DNA of 6,017 nucleotides, taken from positions 1 through 6,017 of the forward strand of contig DATJWY010000314.1 in NCBI GenBank assembly GCA_035500775.1, in the 5' to 3' direction. A program made the position numbers and the translations under genes. This stretch comes from DATJWY01 sp035500775. GTDB taxonomy: Bacteria; Pseudomonadota; Alphaproteobacteria; Acetobacterales; Acetobacteraceae. This document shows positions 1 to 5,895 of this stretch, in pieces. Every line of letters starts with the position of its first letter. The first letter of the stretch is position 1. The notes below the pieces were generated by a model that did no database searches, was not told the DNA's origin, and saw nothing but the letters and a program-made list of their open reading frames with translations.

Positions 1-900
1 GGAGCTGGTCAAACGCTGCTCGCGCCGCGAGGCGAGATCGACGAGGAAGATGTCGGACCCGCCGCCGCGCGTGACCGAGAGCAGGACGCTGCCGCCATCC
101 GGGCTGAAGCGCGGCGCGAAGCTCATGCCCTCGAACGAGCCCAGGATGGACTGCCGGCCGGACGCGAGATCGAACAAGTAAACCCGCGGCCGGTTGTTGG
201 CGTAGCTCATGAAGGCGATCTGGTCGCGCACCGGATTGAAGCGCGGCGTCAGCACGAGCCAGGAGCCATCGGTCAGGTAGCGGTTATTGGCGCTGTCCTG
301 ATCCATGATCGCGAGGCGCTTGGTCTGCCGTCCGCGCGGGCCGCGCGCGGCGACATAGACGATGCGCGTGTCGAAATACCCCTTCTCGCCGAGCAGGCGC
401 TCATAGATCACGTCGGCGATGATGTGGGCGATACGGCGCCAGTTGGCAGCCGAAGTGGTGTAGGCGGTGCCCTGGATCTGCTGCCCGCGCAGCACGTCCC
501 ACAGGCGGAACTCGACGCGCAGCGGATCGCCGCCGGTCACCTGCCCCGTCACCAGGGCATGCGCGCCGATCGCCCCCCAGTTCTGGAAATTCGGCGCCGC
601 GCCGTCAGCCCCGCCGATGAAGGCGGCGGGATCGATCGGCCGGAACAGGCCGCACCGGGCCAGATCATCCGTGATGACGCCGGCGATCTGCTGGCCGATG
701 TCGGAACCGCCGAGTTTGGTGATCGCGATGGGGATCGGGTCGGTGCGGGCCCGGTCCACGGTGATGACGGGCCCTTCCGGCCCGCCGGCCGCCGCCGCCT
801 GCGCGAAGGCACGCGGACCTCCCAGGCCGGCAACCAGCGGCAGGCCAGCGGAGCCGACGAGCAGTGAGCGCCGAGCGATCGGGAAGCGTGTGTCAGTCAT
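1..900 (-). CDS. tolB: Tol-Pal system periplasmic protein TolB (3' end cut off by window edge)
   Basis: TolB is the periplasmic beta-propeller protein that binds Pal and the TolA C-terminus in the Tol-Pal envelope-constriction system. The frame is open for 300 codons from ATG at 900 to the window edge. Complete TolB proteins are about 430-450 residues, so roughly the last third is missing. Residues 1-33 look like an export signal: R10-R11 in ARRSLLV, a glycine-rich hydrophobic stretch, an arginine at 30, then AFA before Q34. The RR-x-L-L pattern and the positive charge near the cleavage site suggest Tat rather than Sec export (inference). Residues about 45-185 match the TolB N-terminal domain (ITKLGGSDIGQQIAGVITDDL, then NFQNWGAIGAHALVTGQV). 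PD40-type propeller repeats follow (TPRFNPVRDQIAFMSY; APRFSPDGGSVLLSVTRGG). The start is supported by GAGGAG four bases upstream (905-910). It lies 23 bp after tolA, as expected for one operon. Confidence 0.95.
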   Translation of the reverse strand, partial: MTDTRFPIARRSLLVGSAGLPLVAGLGGPRAFAQAAAAGGPEGPVITVDRARTDPIPIAITKLGGSDIGQQIAGVITDDLARCGLFRPIDPAAFIGGADGAAPNFQNWGAIGAHALVTGQVTGGDPLRVEFRLWDVLRGQQIQGTAYTTSAANWRRIAHIIADVIYERLLGEKGYFDTRIVYVAARGPRGRQTKRLAIMDQDSANNRYLTDGSWLVLTPRFNPVRDQIAFMSYANNRPRVYLFDLASGRQSILGSFEGMSFAPRFSPDGGSVLLSVTRGGGSDIFLVDLASRREQRLTSS

Positions 901-923
901 GGCTCTCCTCGCGTGCGGAAGCA

Positions 924-2186
924 TTACGGCTTGAAGTAAAAACGCAGAACCCGGTTCTGGCCGAGCAGCGTCTGAGGCAATGGCAGATTGGCGCAGTGCG
1001 GGTCCAGCACGGCCCGGAGCGCCCGTTCGGCGAAGGCGCGGAAAGAGGGATCGCTCATCCGCCCCACGTCGCGGCCCCAGACCTGGGCGATGCGCACCAG
1101 CCCCTGGGCGTCGGTCGTGACCTGCAGTTCGACCCGCATCTGGTCCACGTCCTTGGCGCCGGCATCATACGACCAGCAATCGCGAACATGGTCGCCGATC
1201 GCGGCCATCTGCGCGCCGGTCAGCTTGCCGGTATCGTTGCCCTGCTTCTGTCCCCCGCCATTGACCAGCCCGCCCCGCGACGGATTGGCGAGCGCGCGCG
1301 GCGCGGACTGGCTCTGCGCCGCGCGGAATTTCTGCAGCGTCGCCAGCAGCGACGTCGTGTCGGGCGCCGTGTTCTCGGTCGCGTTCGGCTGAGACGTGGT
1401 GCTGTGGCTGTTGCTGTGCGTCTTCGAGCGGGTGGTCGAGGTGGACTCCGACACCTCCGACGACTCCTCGGTGGACGCGGGCGCAGCCGCTGCCAGGCGC
1501 GCCCTCGTCGCCACCTGACGCGTGGGCGCCGGCCGCGCGGGGGCGGGCTTCTGCTGGGCCAGCTTTGGCTGCGCCGGTTTCATCGGCGCAGGCTTCGCCT
1601 GCACCGGCTTCGGCGGCAGCGGCTTCTGCGGCACCGGCTTCTGCAGCACCGGTTTCGGCGGCAGCGGCACCTCCGCCGGCATGGGCGGCGGCACCGGCAG
1701 CGGCGGCGTCGGCAAGGGCTCCGCCCGCGCGGGTGGCGTCGGCGCCGCTTCGGCCGGTGGGGTCGGCGGGGTCGGCAGTGGCGGCGTGGGCAGCGGCGGG
1801 GTCGGCGCCGCCTCGGCGGCCGGTGGCACCGGCGGCGTCGGCACGGGCGGAGTCGGCGCCGGTGGCGGCGGGGGTGGCGGCGGAGGCGGGGGTGGCGGCG
1901 GAGGCGGCGGCTGCTCGGGCGCCTGCTTCGGCGGCTCGGGCGCGGGCGGTTCCTTCGCCGGGCTCGTGGCATTGGCCGGCGCCGCCACCTGGCCCGGGCT
2001 CTCCGCCTTCTGCACCGGCTGATCGCCGGTCACGAATTCCATCGTCACAGCCGTTTCCGGCGGCTGGTCCGCGGGCGGCTCGGGATGCGGGATGACGAAG
2101 ATCAGGGCGAGCAGCACCGCGAAATGCAGCGCGCCCGAGATCAAGGCTCCGCGTCGGATATCGTGCGTCATCATCCGGCCGTACAC
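924..2186 (-). CDS. tolA: Tol-Pal system inner-membrane protein TolA with proline-rich spacer
   Basis: TolA links the TolQR motor in the inner membrane to TolB/Pal at the outer membrane. From the GTG at 2186 the protein has 420 residues. There is a short basic N-terminus, one membrane helix (about 14-33) carrying the S-x3-H motif (S17, H21) by which TolA and TonB engage TolQ/ExbB, and then a long periplasmic spacer. The spacer is not the Ala/Lys/Glu helix of E. coli TolA. It has 17 prolines at 93-109, PTPP and AEAAPTPP repeats to about 165, KP-rich repeats at 175-220 and a Ser/Thr-rich stretch at 238-280. The C-terminal domain (about 320-420) has C337 and C398, a likely disulfide pair, and ends in FKP as E. 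coli TolA does. The start is uncertain: GTG 2186, ATG 2174 and ATG 2171 are in frame and none has a good ribosome binding site at normal spacing. The TolA call rests on operon position, the membrane motif and the C-terminal domain, because the spacer alone resembles TonB. Confidence 0.92.
   Translation of the reverse strand: MYGRMMTHDIRRGALISGALHFAVLLALIFVIPHPEPPADQPPETAVTMEFVTGDQPVQKAESPGQVAAPANATSPAKEPPAPEPPKQAPEQPPPPPPPPPPPPPPPPPAPTPPVPTPPVPPAAEAAPTPPLPTPPLPTPPTPPAEAAPTPPARAEPLPTPPLPVPPPMPAEVPLPPKPVLQKPVPQKPLPPKPVQAKPAPMKPAQPKLAQQKPAPARPAPTRQVATRARLAAAAPASTEESSEVSESTSTTRSKTHSNSHSTTSQPNATENTAPDTTSLLATLQKFRAAQSQSAPRALANPSRGGLVNGGGQKQGNDTGKLTGAQMAAIGDHVRDCWSYDAGAKDVDQMRVELQVTTDAQGLVRIAQVWGRDVGRMSDPSFRAFAERALRAVLDPHCANLPLPQTLLGQNRVLRFYFKP
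1860..1910 (-). repeat. Polyproline-coding low-complexity tract within tolA
   Basis: Seventeen consecutive proline codons (CCG, CCA, CCC, CCT) encode residues 93-109 of TolA. An 18-nt unit, CCGCCGCCACCCCCGCCT, occurs about twice in tandem, which points to growth by slippage or unequal recombination. The plus strand here is made of closely spaced G-runs, so quadruplex formation on the template strand is possible. Length polymorphism between strains would be expected, and such a proline run would probably need elongation factor P for translation (established for polyproline stretches in general, inferred here). Confidence 0.85.
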
Positions 2187-2281
2187 AGGGAGCCCACGCC
2201 GCGCCCCCCTCTCCTCTCAGGTAAAACATCCCGACACGTCATCGGCGCCCGGCCGGATACGGGATCTCCGGCCGCTTTCAT
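2171..2281 (-). CDS. Possible 36-codon leader ORF overlapping the tolA start (tentative)
   Basis: A short ORF runs from ATG at 2281 to TGA at 2171-2173 and encodes 36 residues beginning MKAAGDPVSG. Its stop overlaps the candidate tolA ATG at 2174 as ATGA, the same coupling geometry as ruvA/ruvB and ruvB/ybgC in this cluster. GGGGA lies nine bases before its ATG and could act as a weak ribosome binding site. The peptide has no domain I recognise, and a GC-rich gap can hold such a frame by chance. It may be a leader that carries ribosomes from tolR to tolA, or nothing. Confidence 0.18.
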   Translation of the reverse strand: MKAAGDPVSGRAPMTCRDVLPERRGGRGVGSLCTAG

Positions 2282-2325
2282 GGCCAGGCTTCCCCAGCCG
2301 GGGCTGCCCCGGCCGGGACCAGCGG
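2187..2325. other. tolR-tolA intergenic gap with two GC-rich hairpins
   Basis: This 139-bp gap is the only sizeable one among the tol genes in the window. It holds two perfect inverted repeats. GCCGGGG/CCCCGGC (2297-2303 and 2307-2313, 3-nt loop) lies 12 nt past the tolR stop. CGGCCGGA/TCCGGCCG (2250-2257 and 2267-2274, 9-nt loop) follows. Neither has a T-run after it on the minus strand, so they are not ordinary intrinsic terminators. They could stabilise the tolQR mRNA or lower tolA expression relative to tolQR. A purine-rich, ribosome-binding-site-like stretch (GAGAGGAGAGG, about 2209-2219) sits some 20 nt before the tolA GTG, which is too far for normal use. I see no clear -35/-10 promoter. 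Confidence 0.6.
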
Positions 2326-2817
2326 TCAGGGCTGCGCGCGCGTGGCGTCCGCCGGGGCGGTCTGCCCCTGGCTGGTCGTCGCCGGTTGCGGCACGCCCGT
2401 CTGTTCGGCCAGCAAGGCCACCTTGGTGAAGCCGCCCTGGGTGATGGTGCCCATCACCTCCATGATCCGCCCATAGGCGATCCCCTTGTCGCCACGCACG
2501 AAGATCCGGCGGTCCGGATCATCCTGCGAGAGCGCATGGAGCTTCGCCACCAGTTCGGAGAGATCCAGCTCGGTATCCTGGAGATAGATCTTGCCCTCGG
2601 CATTGATGCTCACGCTGAGTGGCTTGCTGTCCTGATTGATCGGCGCCGCGTTGGTCTTCGGCAGATCGACATTCACCCCCGAGGTCATCAGCGGCGCCGC
2701 CACCATGAAGATGATGAGCAGCACGAGCATTACGTCGACGAGAGGCGTCACGTTGATCTCGGCCATCGGCCGGTAGCGGCCGCGGCCATTCGACTTGCCC
2801 GGGAGCGACATGCCCAT
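2326..2817 (-). CDS. tolR: Tol-Pal system proton-channel protein TolR (ExbD/TolR family)
   Basis: TolR pairs with TolQ to form the inner-membrane proton-driven motor that energises TolA. The 163-residue protein has the family layout: a short cytoplasmic N-terminus containing MAEINVTPLVDVMLVLL, one membrane helix (about 25-44) and a periplasmic domain (about 50-138). D28 in PLVDVMLVL is the conserved membrane aspartate that carries protons (D23 in E. coli TolR). VDLPKTNAAP follows the helix, as in relatives. The last 25 or so residues (from about 139) are a Gln/Thr/Ala/Pro-rich tail that looks disordered. The ATG at 2817 is three bases past the tolQ stop. GAGAGGA (2826-2832), inside the end of tolQ, gives an 8-nt spacing. 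An in-frame ATG two codons downstream (2811) is an alternative. Confidence 0.96.
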   Translation of the reverse strand: MGMSLPGKSNGRGRYRPMAEINVTPLVDVMLVLLIIFMVAAPLMTSGVNVDLPKTNAAPINQDSKPLSVSINAEGKIYLQDTELDLSELVAKLHALSQDDPDRRIFVRGDKGIAYGRIMEVMGTITQGGFTKVALLAEQTGVPQPATTSQGQTAPADATRAQP

Positions 2818-2820
2818 GGT

Positions 2821-3537
2821 TCAGGTCCTCTCCTCGCTCTGCCGCGACAGGATGGCGCCGAACTCGCTGCCGAATGCCTCCAGGCGGCCGGCGAAGCGGG
2901 CGAGGTCGGTGCTGATCTTGTTGTAGGCGAGCACGGCTGGAATCGCCGCGACAAGACCGATCGCGGTGGCGAACAGCGCCTCGGCGATGCCCGGCGCCAC
3001 CACCGAGAGGTTGGTGTTGTGCATGGCGGCGATGGCCGAGAAGCTGTGCATGATGCCCCAGACGGTGCCGAACAGGCCGATGAACGGCGCCGTGGAGCCG
3101 ATGGAGGCGAGGAACACCATCCAGCGCTCCATGCGCTCCATCTCGCGCTGGACCGCGACGGCGACCGCCCGGTCCACCCGGTCGCGCACGGCGCCGCGGG
3201 CGAGATCCGCCCCGGCCACGCGGGCGCTGCGCCGCCATTCGCTCATCGCCGCGCCGAACACGGCGGCGATCGGGTGCGTCGGGCGGGCGCCCTCCTGCTC
3301 GTAAAGCTCATCCAGGCTGCCGCCGGACCAGAACCGGTCCTCGAACGCGTCGGCCTGCTTGTTGGCCTTGCGCAGCGACGACCATTTCTCGAACACGATG
3401 GCCCAGACCCAGATGCTGGCGCCAAGCAGGCAGAGCATCACGAATTTCACGACGATGTCGGCCTGCAGGAACAGGCTCAACAACGACAGGTCGCCTCCCG
3501 GCGTCCCCAGTGTCACGGCATCGACCGCGCGATCCAA
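2821..3537 (-). CDS. tolQ: Tol-Pal system proton-channel protein TolQ (ExbB/TolQ family)
   Basis: TolQ is the multi-pass subunit of the TolQR proton motor and contacts the TolA membrane helix. The 238-residue length fits the family (E. coli TolQ has 230). Three membrane segments are visible: about 28-50 (IVVKFVMLCLLGASIWVWAI), 140-163 and 178-204. The large cytoplasmic loop between the first two includes AFEDRFWSGGSLDELY, close to the E. coli sequence. The motifs IGLFGTVWGIMH (T158) and APGIAEALFATAIGL (T191) match the conserved channel threonines T145 and T178 of E. coli. Translation very probably starts at TTG 3537: TAGGAGGT lies seven bases upstream, the resulting N-terminus has family-like length, and no in-frame ATG exists before the first membrane segment. 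It follows ybgC by 12 bp and precedes tolR by 3 bp. Confidence 0.96.
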   Translation of the reverse strand: MDRAVDAVTLGTPGGDLSLLSLFLQADIVVKFVMLCLLGASIWVWAIVFEKWSSLRKANKQADAFEDRFWSGGSLDELYEQEGARPTHPIAAVFGAAMSEWRRSARVAGADLARGAVRDRVDRAVAVAVQREMERMERWMVFLASIGSTAPFIGLFGTVWGIMHSFSAIAAMHNTNLSVVAPGIAEALFATAIGLVAAIPAVLAYNKISTDLARFAGRLEAFGSEFGAILSRQSEERT

Positions 3538-3544
3538 AGCTCCG

Positions 3545-3552
3545 ACCTCCTA
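3545..3552 (-). promoter_or_regulatory. Strong ribosome binding site for tolQ, overlapping the ybgC stop codon
   Basis: On the minus strand this reads TAGGAGGT, with a 7-base match (AGGAGGT) to the anti-Shine-Dalgarno sequence, seven bases before the TTG start of tolQ. Its first three bases are the TAG stop codon of ybgC, so ribosomes ending ybgC stop on the tolQ initiation site. This is the evidence for choosing TTG as the tolQ start. Confidence 0.85.
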
Positions 3553-4083
3553 TTCTTCCGTCCCGGGCCATCCCGGGCCGGATTGGCCCGGTTCCGGCCT
3601 GTCCGACCCCGGCCCGTCCATCCGCCACGCCATTGCCCCCAGCGCCGCACGCCAGCGCGCCGGGATGCGGGCCGGCCTGGCATCCGCGACCCGGACGCAG
3701 ACCAGCGCGACCTCGGCAACCGCCAGGGTCCGCCCGCCGCTCACGAAGCTCTGGCGCAGCACCACCGATGCCCCACCCAGTTCGAGCGGTTCGGTGACCA
3801 CCTCCAGCAACGCGTCGAGCCGCGCCGGGCGCAGATACTCCAAACTGACGCGCCGCACCATGAAGATCACGCCATGGTCGCGCTCCATCTCGGCGTGCGG
3901 AACGCCGAGATCGCGCAACGCCTCGGTGCGGGCGCGCTCCGCCATGCCGAGATAGCGGGCGTGATAGACCACGCCGCCGGCATCCGTGTCCTCGTAATAG
4001 ACGCGGACGGGGTAACGGTGCGCCCAGGTGCCGCTTCCCTGAACCGGCGGGGCGGAAACCCGCTCGCGGGCCGCCCGCGTCAT
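3550..4083 (-). CDS. ybgC: Tol-Pal-associated acyl-CoA thioesterase YbgC
   Basis: YbgC is a cytoplasmic hotdog-fold acyl-CoA thioesterase of the 4-hydroxybenzoyl-CoA thioesterase family. It is encoded at the head of tol-pal clusters and is linked to phospholipid metabolism, though its in vivo substrate is not settled. The 177 residues contain the signature VYYEDTDAGGVVYHARY (28-44), in which D34 corresponds to the catalytic aspartate. ERARTEALRDLG follows, as in E. coli YbgC. The hotdog domain ends near residue 145-150. The last 25 or so residues form a Gly/Pro-rich tail not expected in the family, encoded by a repetitive GC-rich stretch that contains a hairpin. About 20 extra residues precede the domain. 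The ATG at 4083 overlaps the ruvB stop as ATGA, and AGGAGG (4088-4093) lies four bases upstream. Confidence 0.94.
   Translation of the reverse strand: MTRAARERVSAPPVQGSGTWAHRYPVRVYYEDTDAGGVVYHARYLGMAERARTEALRDLGVPHAEMERDHGVIFMVRRVSLEYLRPARLDALLEVVTEPLELGGASVVLRQSFVSGGRTLAVAEVALVCVRVADARPARIPARWRAALGAMAWRMDGPGSDRPEPGQSGPGWPGTEE
3561..3591. repeat. GC-rich direct and inverted repeat at the 3' end of ybgC
   Basis: TCCCGGGCCA and TCCCGGGCCG stand in tandem at 3561-3580. CCGGGCC (3573-3579) pairs with GGCCCGG (3585-3591) across a 5-nt loop. The structure lies in the coding sequence for the YbgC Gly/Pro tail, about 20 nt before the tolQ ribosome binding site. No T-run follows, so it is not an intrinsic terminator. 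It may act as an mRNA processing or stability element between the thioesterase and motor genes. Confidence 0.6.
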
Positions 4084-5162
4084 CCGTCCTCCTCGGGCAG
4101 CAGATCGAGCTGACCGGAGCGCGTGGGCGGCGTGAGGCCGAGATGCCGCCAGCCGGCGGCGCCCAGGACGCGGCCGCTGCGTGTGCGCAGCACCAGGCCT
4201 TCCTGGATGAGATAGGGCTCGATCACATCCTCCAGCGTATCGCGCGACTCGGCGAGGGCGGCGGCGAGCGTCTCCACCCCGACCGGGCCGCCGCCATGAT
4301 GCTCGGCAATGCGGCGTAAATAGCGCCGGTCCATGGCATCGAGCCCGAACGCGTCCACCTCCAGCCGGGTGAGCGCCGCGTCCGCCGCCGCGCGGTCGAT
4401 CGGCTTCCCGCCCCCGCTCCCGCCCCCGTCATGCACGGCGGCGAAATCCCGCACCCGGCGCAGCAGCCGGCCGGCGATGCGCGGCGTGCCGCGAGAGCGG
4501 CGGGCGATCTCCGCCGCCCCCTCCGGGGTCAGCGCGAGGCCGAGCTTCTCCGCCCCGCGCCGCACGATCAGCTCCAGCTCCGCCGGGGTATAGAAGACGA
4601 GGCGCAGCGGGATGCCGAAGCGGTCGCGCAGCGGCGTCGCCAGCATGCCGGCGCGGGTGGTGGCGGCGACGAGGGTGAAGGGCGCGAGGTCAATGCGCAC
4701 GCTGCGCGCCGCCGGCCCCTCGCCGATGATGAGATCGAGCTGGAAATCCTCCATCGCCGGATACAGCACCTCCTCGATAGCGGGCTGCAGGCGGTGGATC
4801 TCGTCGATGAACAGCACGTCGCGTGGCTGCAGATTGGTCAGGATGGCGGCGAGATCGCCGGCGCGCTGGATCACCGGGCCGGAGGTGGCGCGAAAGCCGA
4901 CGCCCAGCTCGCGCGACACGATCTGCGCCAGCGTCGTCTTGCCCAGTCCCGGCGGCCCGTGCAGCAGCACATGATCCAGCGCCTCTCCCCGCTTGCGCGC
5001 GGCCTGGATGAAAACAGACAAATTCTCCCGGCTGGCTTTCTGGCCGATGAACTCGGCGAGAGTTTGCGGCCGCAGCGACGCCTCCGCCGCATCTTCCGGA
5101 GCCCGGGAGGACGAGACGGCGCGCTCATCTTCTCTCTCAGGAATGCCGCGTTTTCCACTCAT
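4080..5162 (-). CDS. ruvB: Holliday junction branch-migration helicase RuvB
   Basis: RuvB is the hexameric AAA+ ATPase that drives branch migration of Holliday junctions with RuvA, before cleavage by RuvC. The 360 residues show the full family layout: RPQTLAEFIGQ (31-41), Walker A GPPGLGKTT (69-77, K75), Walker B LFIDEIHR (117-124, D120/E121), sensor 1 VAATTRAG (165-172), the LRDRFG segment with the arginine finger (about 179-181), sensor 2 RGTPRIAGRLLRRVRDFA (224-241) and a C-terminal winged-helix domain (AFGLDAMDRRYLR, EPYLIQEGL, TRSGRV). Length is slightly above the usual 335-350. A Gly-rich insert (about 246-252, GGGSGGG) sits between the AAA+ small domain and the winged helix, and the N-terminus is extended. 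The ATG at 5162 overlaps the ruvA stop as ATGA. No strong ribosome binding site precedes it, so it probably depends on coupling to ruvA translation. Confidence 0.98.
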   Translation of the reverse strand: MSGKRGIPEREDERAVSSSRAPEDAAEASLRPQTLAEFIGQKASRENLSVFIQAARKRGEALDHVLLHGPPGLGKTTLAQIVSRELGVGFRATSGPVIQRAGDLAAILTNLQPRDVLFIDEIHRLQPAIEEVLYPAMEDFQLDLIIGEGPAARSVRIDLAPFTLVAATTRAGMLATPLRDRFGIPLRLVFYTPAELELIVRRGAEKLGLALTPEGAAEIARRSRGTPRIAGRLLRRVRDFAAVHDGGGSGGGKPIDRAAADAALTRLEVDAFGLDAMDRRYLRRIAEHHGGGPVGVETLAAALAESRDTLEDVIEPYLIQEGLVLRTRSGRVLGAAGWRHLGLTPPTRSGQLDLLPEEDG

Positions 5163-5764
5163 CTGGCTAGATCTTTGAGCGCAGCCCGCAGCACCGCGTC
5201 AAGCGTCGCGTCATCCCCTGCCCGCTCCACCGCCCGCGCCACCACCGGCTCGGCCTCGGCCCGGCGGTAACCGAGATTGGCGAGGGCCGAGAGTGCGTCC
5301 GCCGCCAGCCCGCCGCCGGGCAGCGCCACGACCGGCAGCGCGACCCCGTCGCCGCCCGGCATCGCCCCGACCTTGTCGCGCAACTCGCTCAGCAGCCGCA
5401 CGGCGAGCTTGGGGCCGACGCCGGGGGCACGCGTCAGGCTCCCCTTGTCCCCCGCCGCGATGGCGGCGACGAGGTCGCGCGGCGCCATCGCCGAGAGCAC
5501 GCCGAGCGCCACCTTGGCGCCAACCCCCTGCACCGTGGTCAACAAACGGAACCAGTCGCGTTCGGCCGAGTCGAAAAACCCATAGAGTAGGATCGCATCT
5601 TCGCGGACATGCGTCTCGACCAGCAGCCGCGCGACCTCGGGCGGCGCCGGCAGCGCGGACAGAGTGCGGGTGGAGGCATGCACCAGGTAGCCGACGCCGC
5701 CGACATCGACGATGCAGCGATCAGCTTCCATCAGCGCGATCCGGCCCGTCAGCAGGGCGATCAT
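5159..5764 (-). CDS. ruvA: Holliday junction branch-migration protein RuvA
   Basis: RuvA binds Holliday junctions as a tetramer and recruits RuvB rings for branch migration. From ATG 5764 the protein has 201 residues (203 in E. coli). Domain I (1-63) starts MIALLTGRIA and contains the acidic pin residues E55/D56 in REDAILLYGF. Domain II has two helix-hairpin-helix motifs, VQGVGAKVALGVLS (78-91) and APGVGPKLAVRLLSEL (113-128). A Gly/Pro/Ala linker (about 133-153) leads to the RuvB-binding domain III (154-201). The start was chosen because the protein family begins there. The same frame stays open upstream through the hairpin repeat to the window edge, but those codons look repeat-derived and not RuvA-like. 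No good ribosome binding site precedes 5764, and a hairpin ends one base before the ATG. Confidence 0.96.
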   Translation of the reverse strand: MIALLTGRIALMEADRCIVDVGGVGYLVHASTRTLSALPAPPEVARLLVETHVREDAILLYGFFDSAERDWFRLLTTVQGVGAKVALGVLSAMAPRDLVAAIAAGDKGSLTRAPGVGPKLAVRLLSELRDKVGAMPGGDGVALPVVALPGGGLAADALSALANLGYRRAEAEPVVARAVERAGDDATLDAVLRAALKDLAR

Positions 5765-5765
5765 C

Positions 5766-5895
5766 GCCGGGCCCCCGGCATAGGGAAGGCCAGGGCTCCG
5801 CCCTGGACCCGCTGGGGCCTTGAGGCCCCAGCCCCCCACAAGTAATGGATTCCAAAGGCTTGCCTTTGGCGGGGTAATTGGGGCAAAACCCCGGG
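5766..5895. repeat. Array of five GC-rich hairpins directly upstream of ruvA
   Basis: Five inverted repeats follow one another. Moving away from ruvA they are: GCCGGG/CCCGGC (5766-5771, 5774-5779); CCAGGGC/GCCCTGG (5790-5796, 5800-5806); GCTGGGGCCT/AGGCCCCAGC (5811-5820, 5823-5832); CCAAAGGC/GCCTTTGG (5852-5859, 5862-5869); and GGGG/CCCC (5880-5883, 5889-5892). Loops are 2-5 nt. This resembles REP/BIME-type intergenic palindromic repeats. The outermost 21 bp recur in inverted orientation at 5997-6017, which supports a dispersed element. None of the stems has a T-run suitable for an intrinsic terminator on either strand. In the ruvA transcript they would form a compact structured leader. Confidence 0.8.
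5875..5895 (+). repeat. Left arm of a 21-bp inverted repeat
   Basis: This segment, with core GGGGCAAAACCCCGGG, matches the reverse complement of 5997-6017 at 20 of 21 bases (one T/C difference). It is the outer end of the hairpin array before ruvA. The two arms point towards each other and bracket 101 bp. Confidence 0.85.

Noticed and set aside
1165..2229. Minus-strand 354-codon frame overlapping tolA
   Set aside because: It is an out-of-frame reading of tolA, Ala/Gly/Asp-rich and low complexity. The in-frame reading gives the TolA membrane motif and C-terminal domain.
864..2429. Plus-strand open frame (521 codons) opposite tolA
   Set aside because: Its Arg/Gly-rich repetitive product is the antisense reading of the proline-rich tolA spacer.
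2092..4113. Long plus-strand open frame (673 codons) opposite tolR, tolQ and ybgC
   Set aside because: It runs antisense to four well-supported genes, has a His/Arg/Ala/Gly-rich composition typical of frames opposite GC-rich coding DNA, and shows no domain I recognise. It is a by-product of few stops at high GC.
4431..5270. Plus-strand 279-codon frame opposite ruvB
   Set aside because: It is antisense to an unmistakable RuvB with all AAA+ motifs, and its own product has no recognisable domain.
5811..5832. Hairpin with a 10-bp stem as an intrinsic terminator
   Set aside because: The stem is strong, but no T-run follows it on either strand, so a Rho-independent terminator is not supported.
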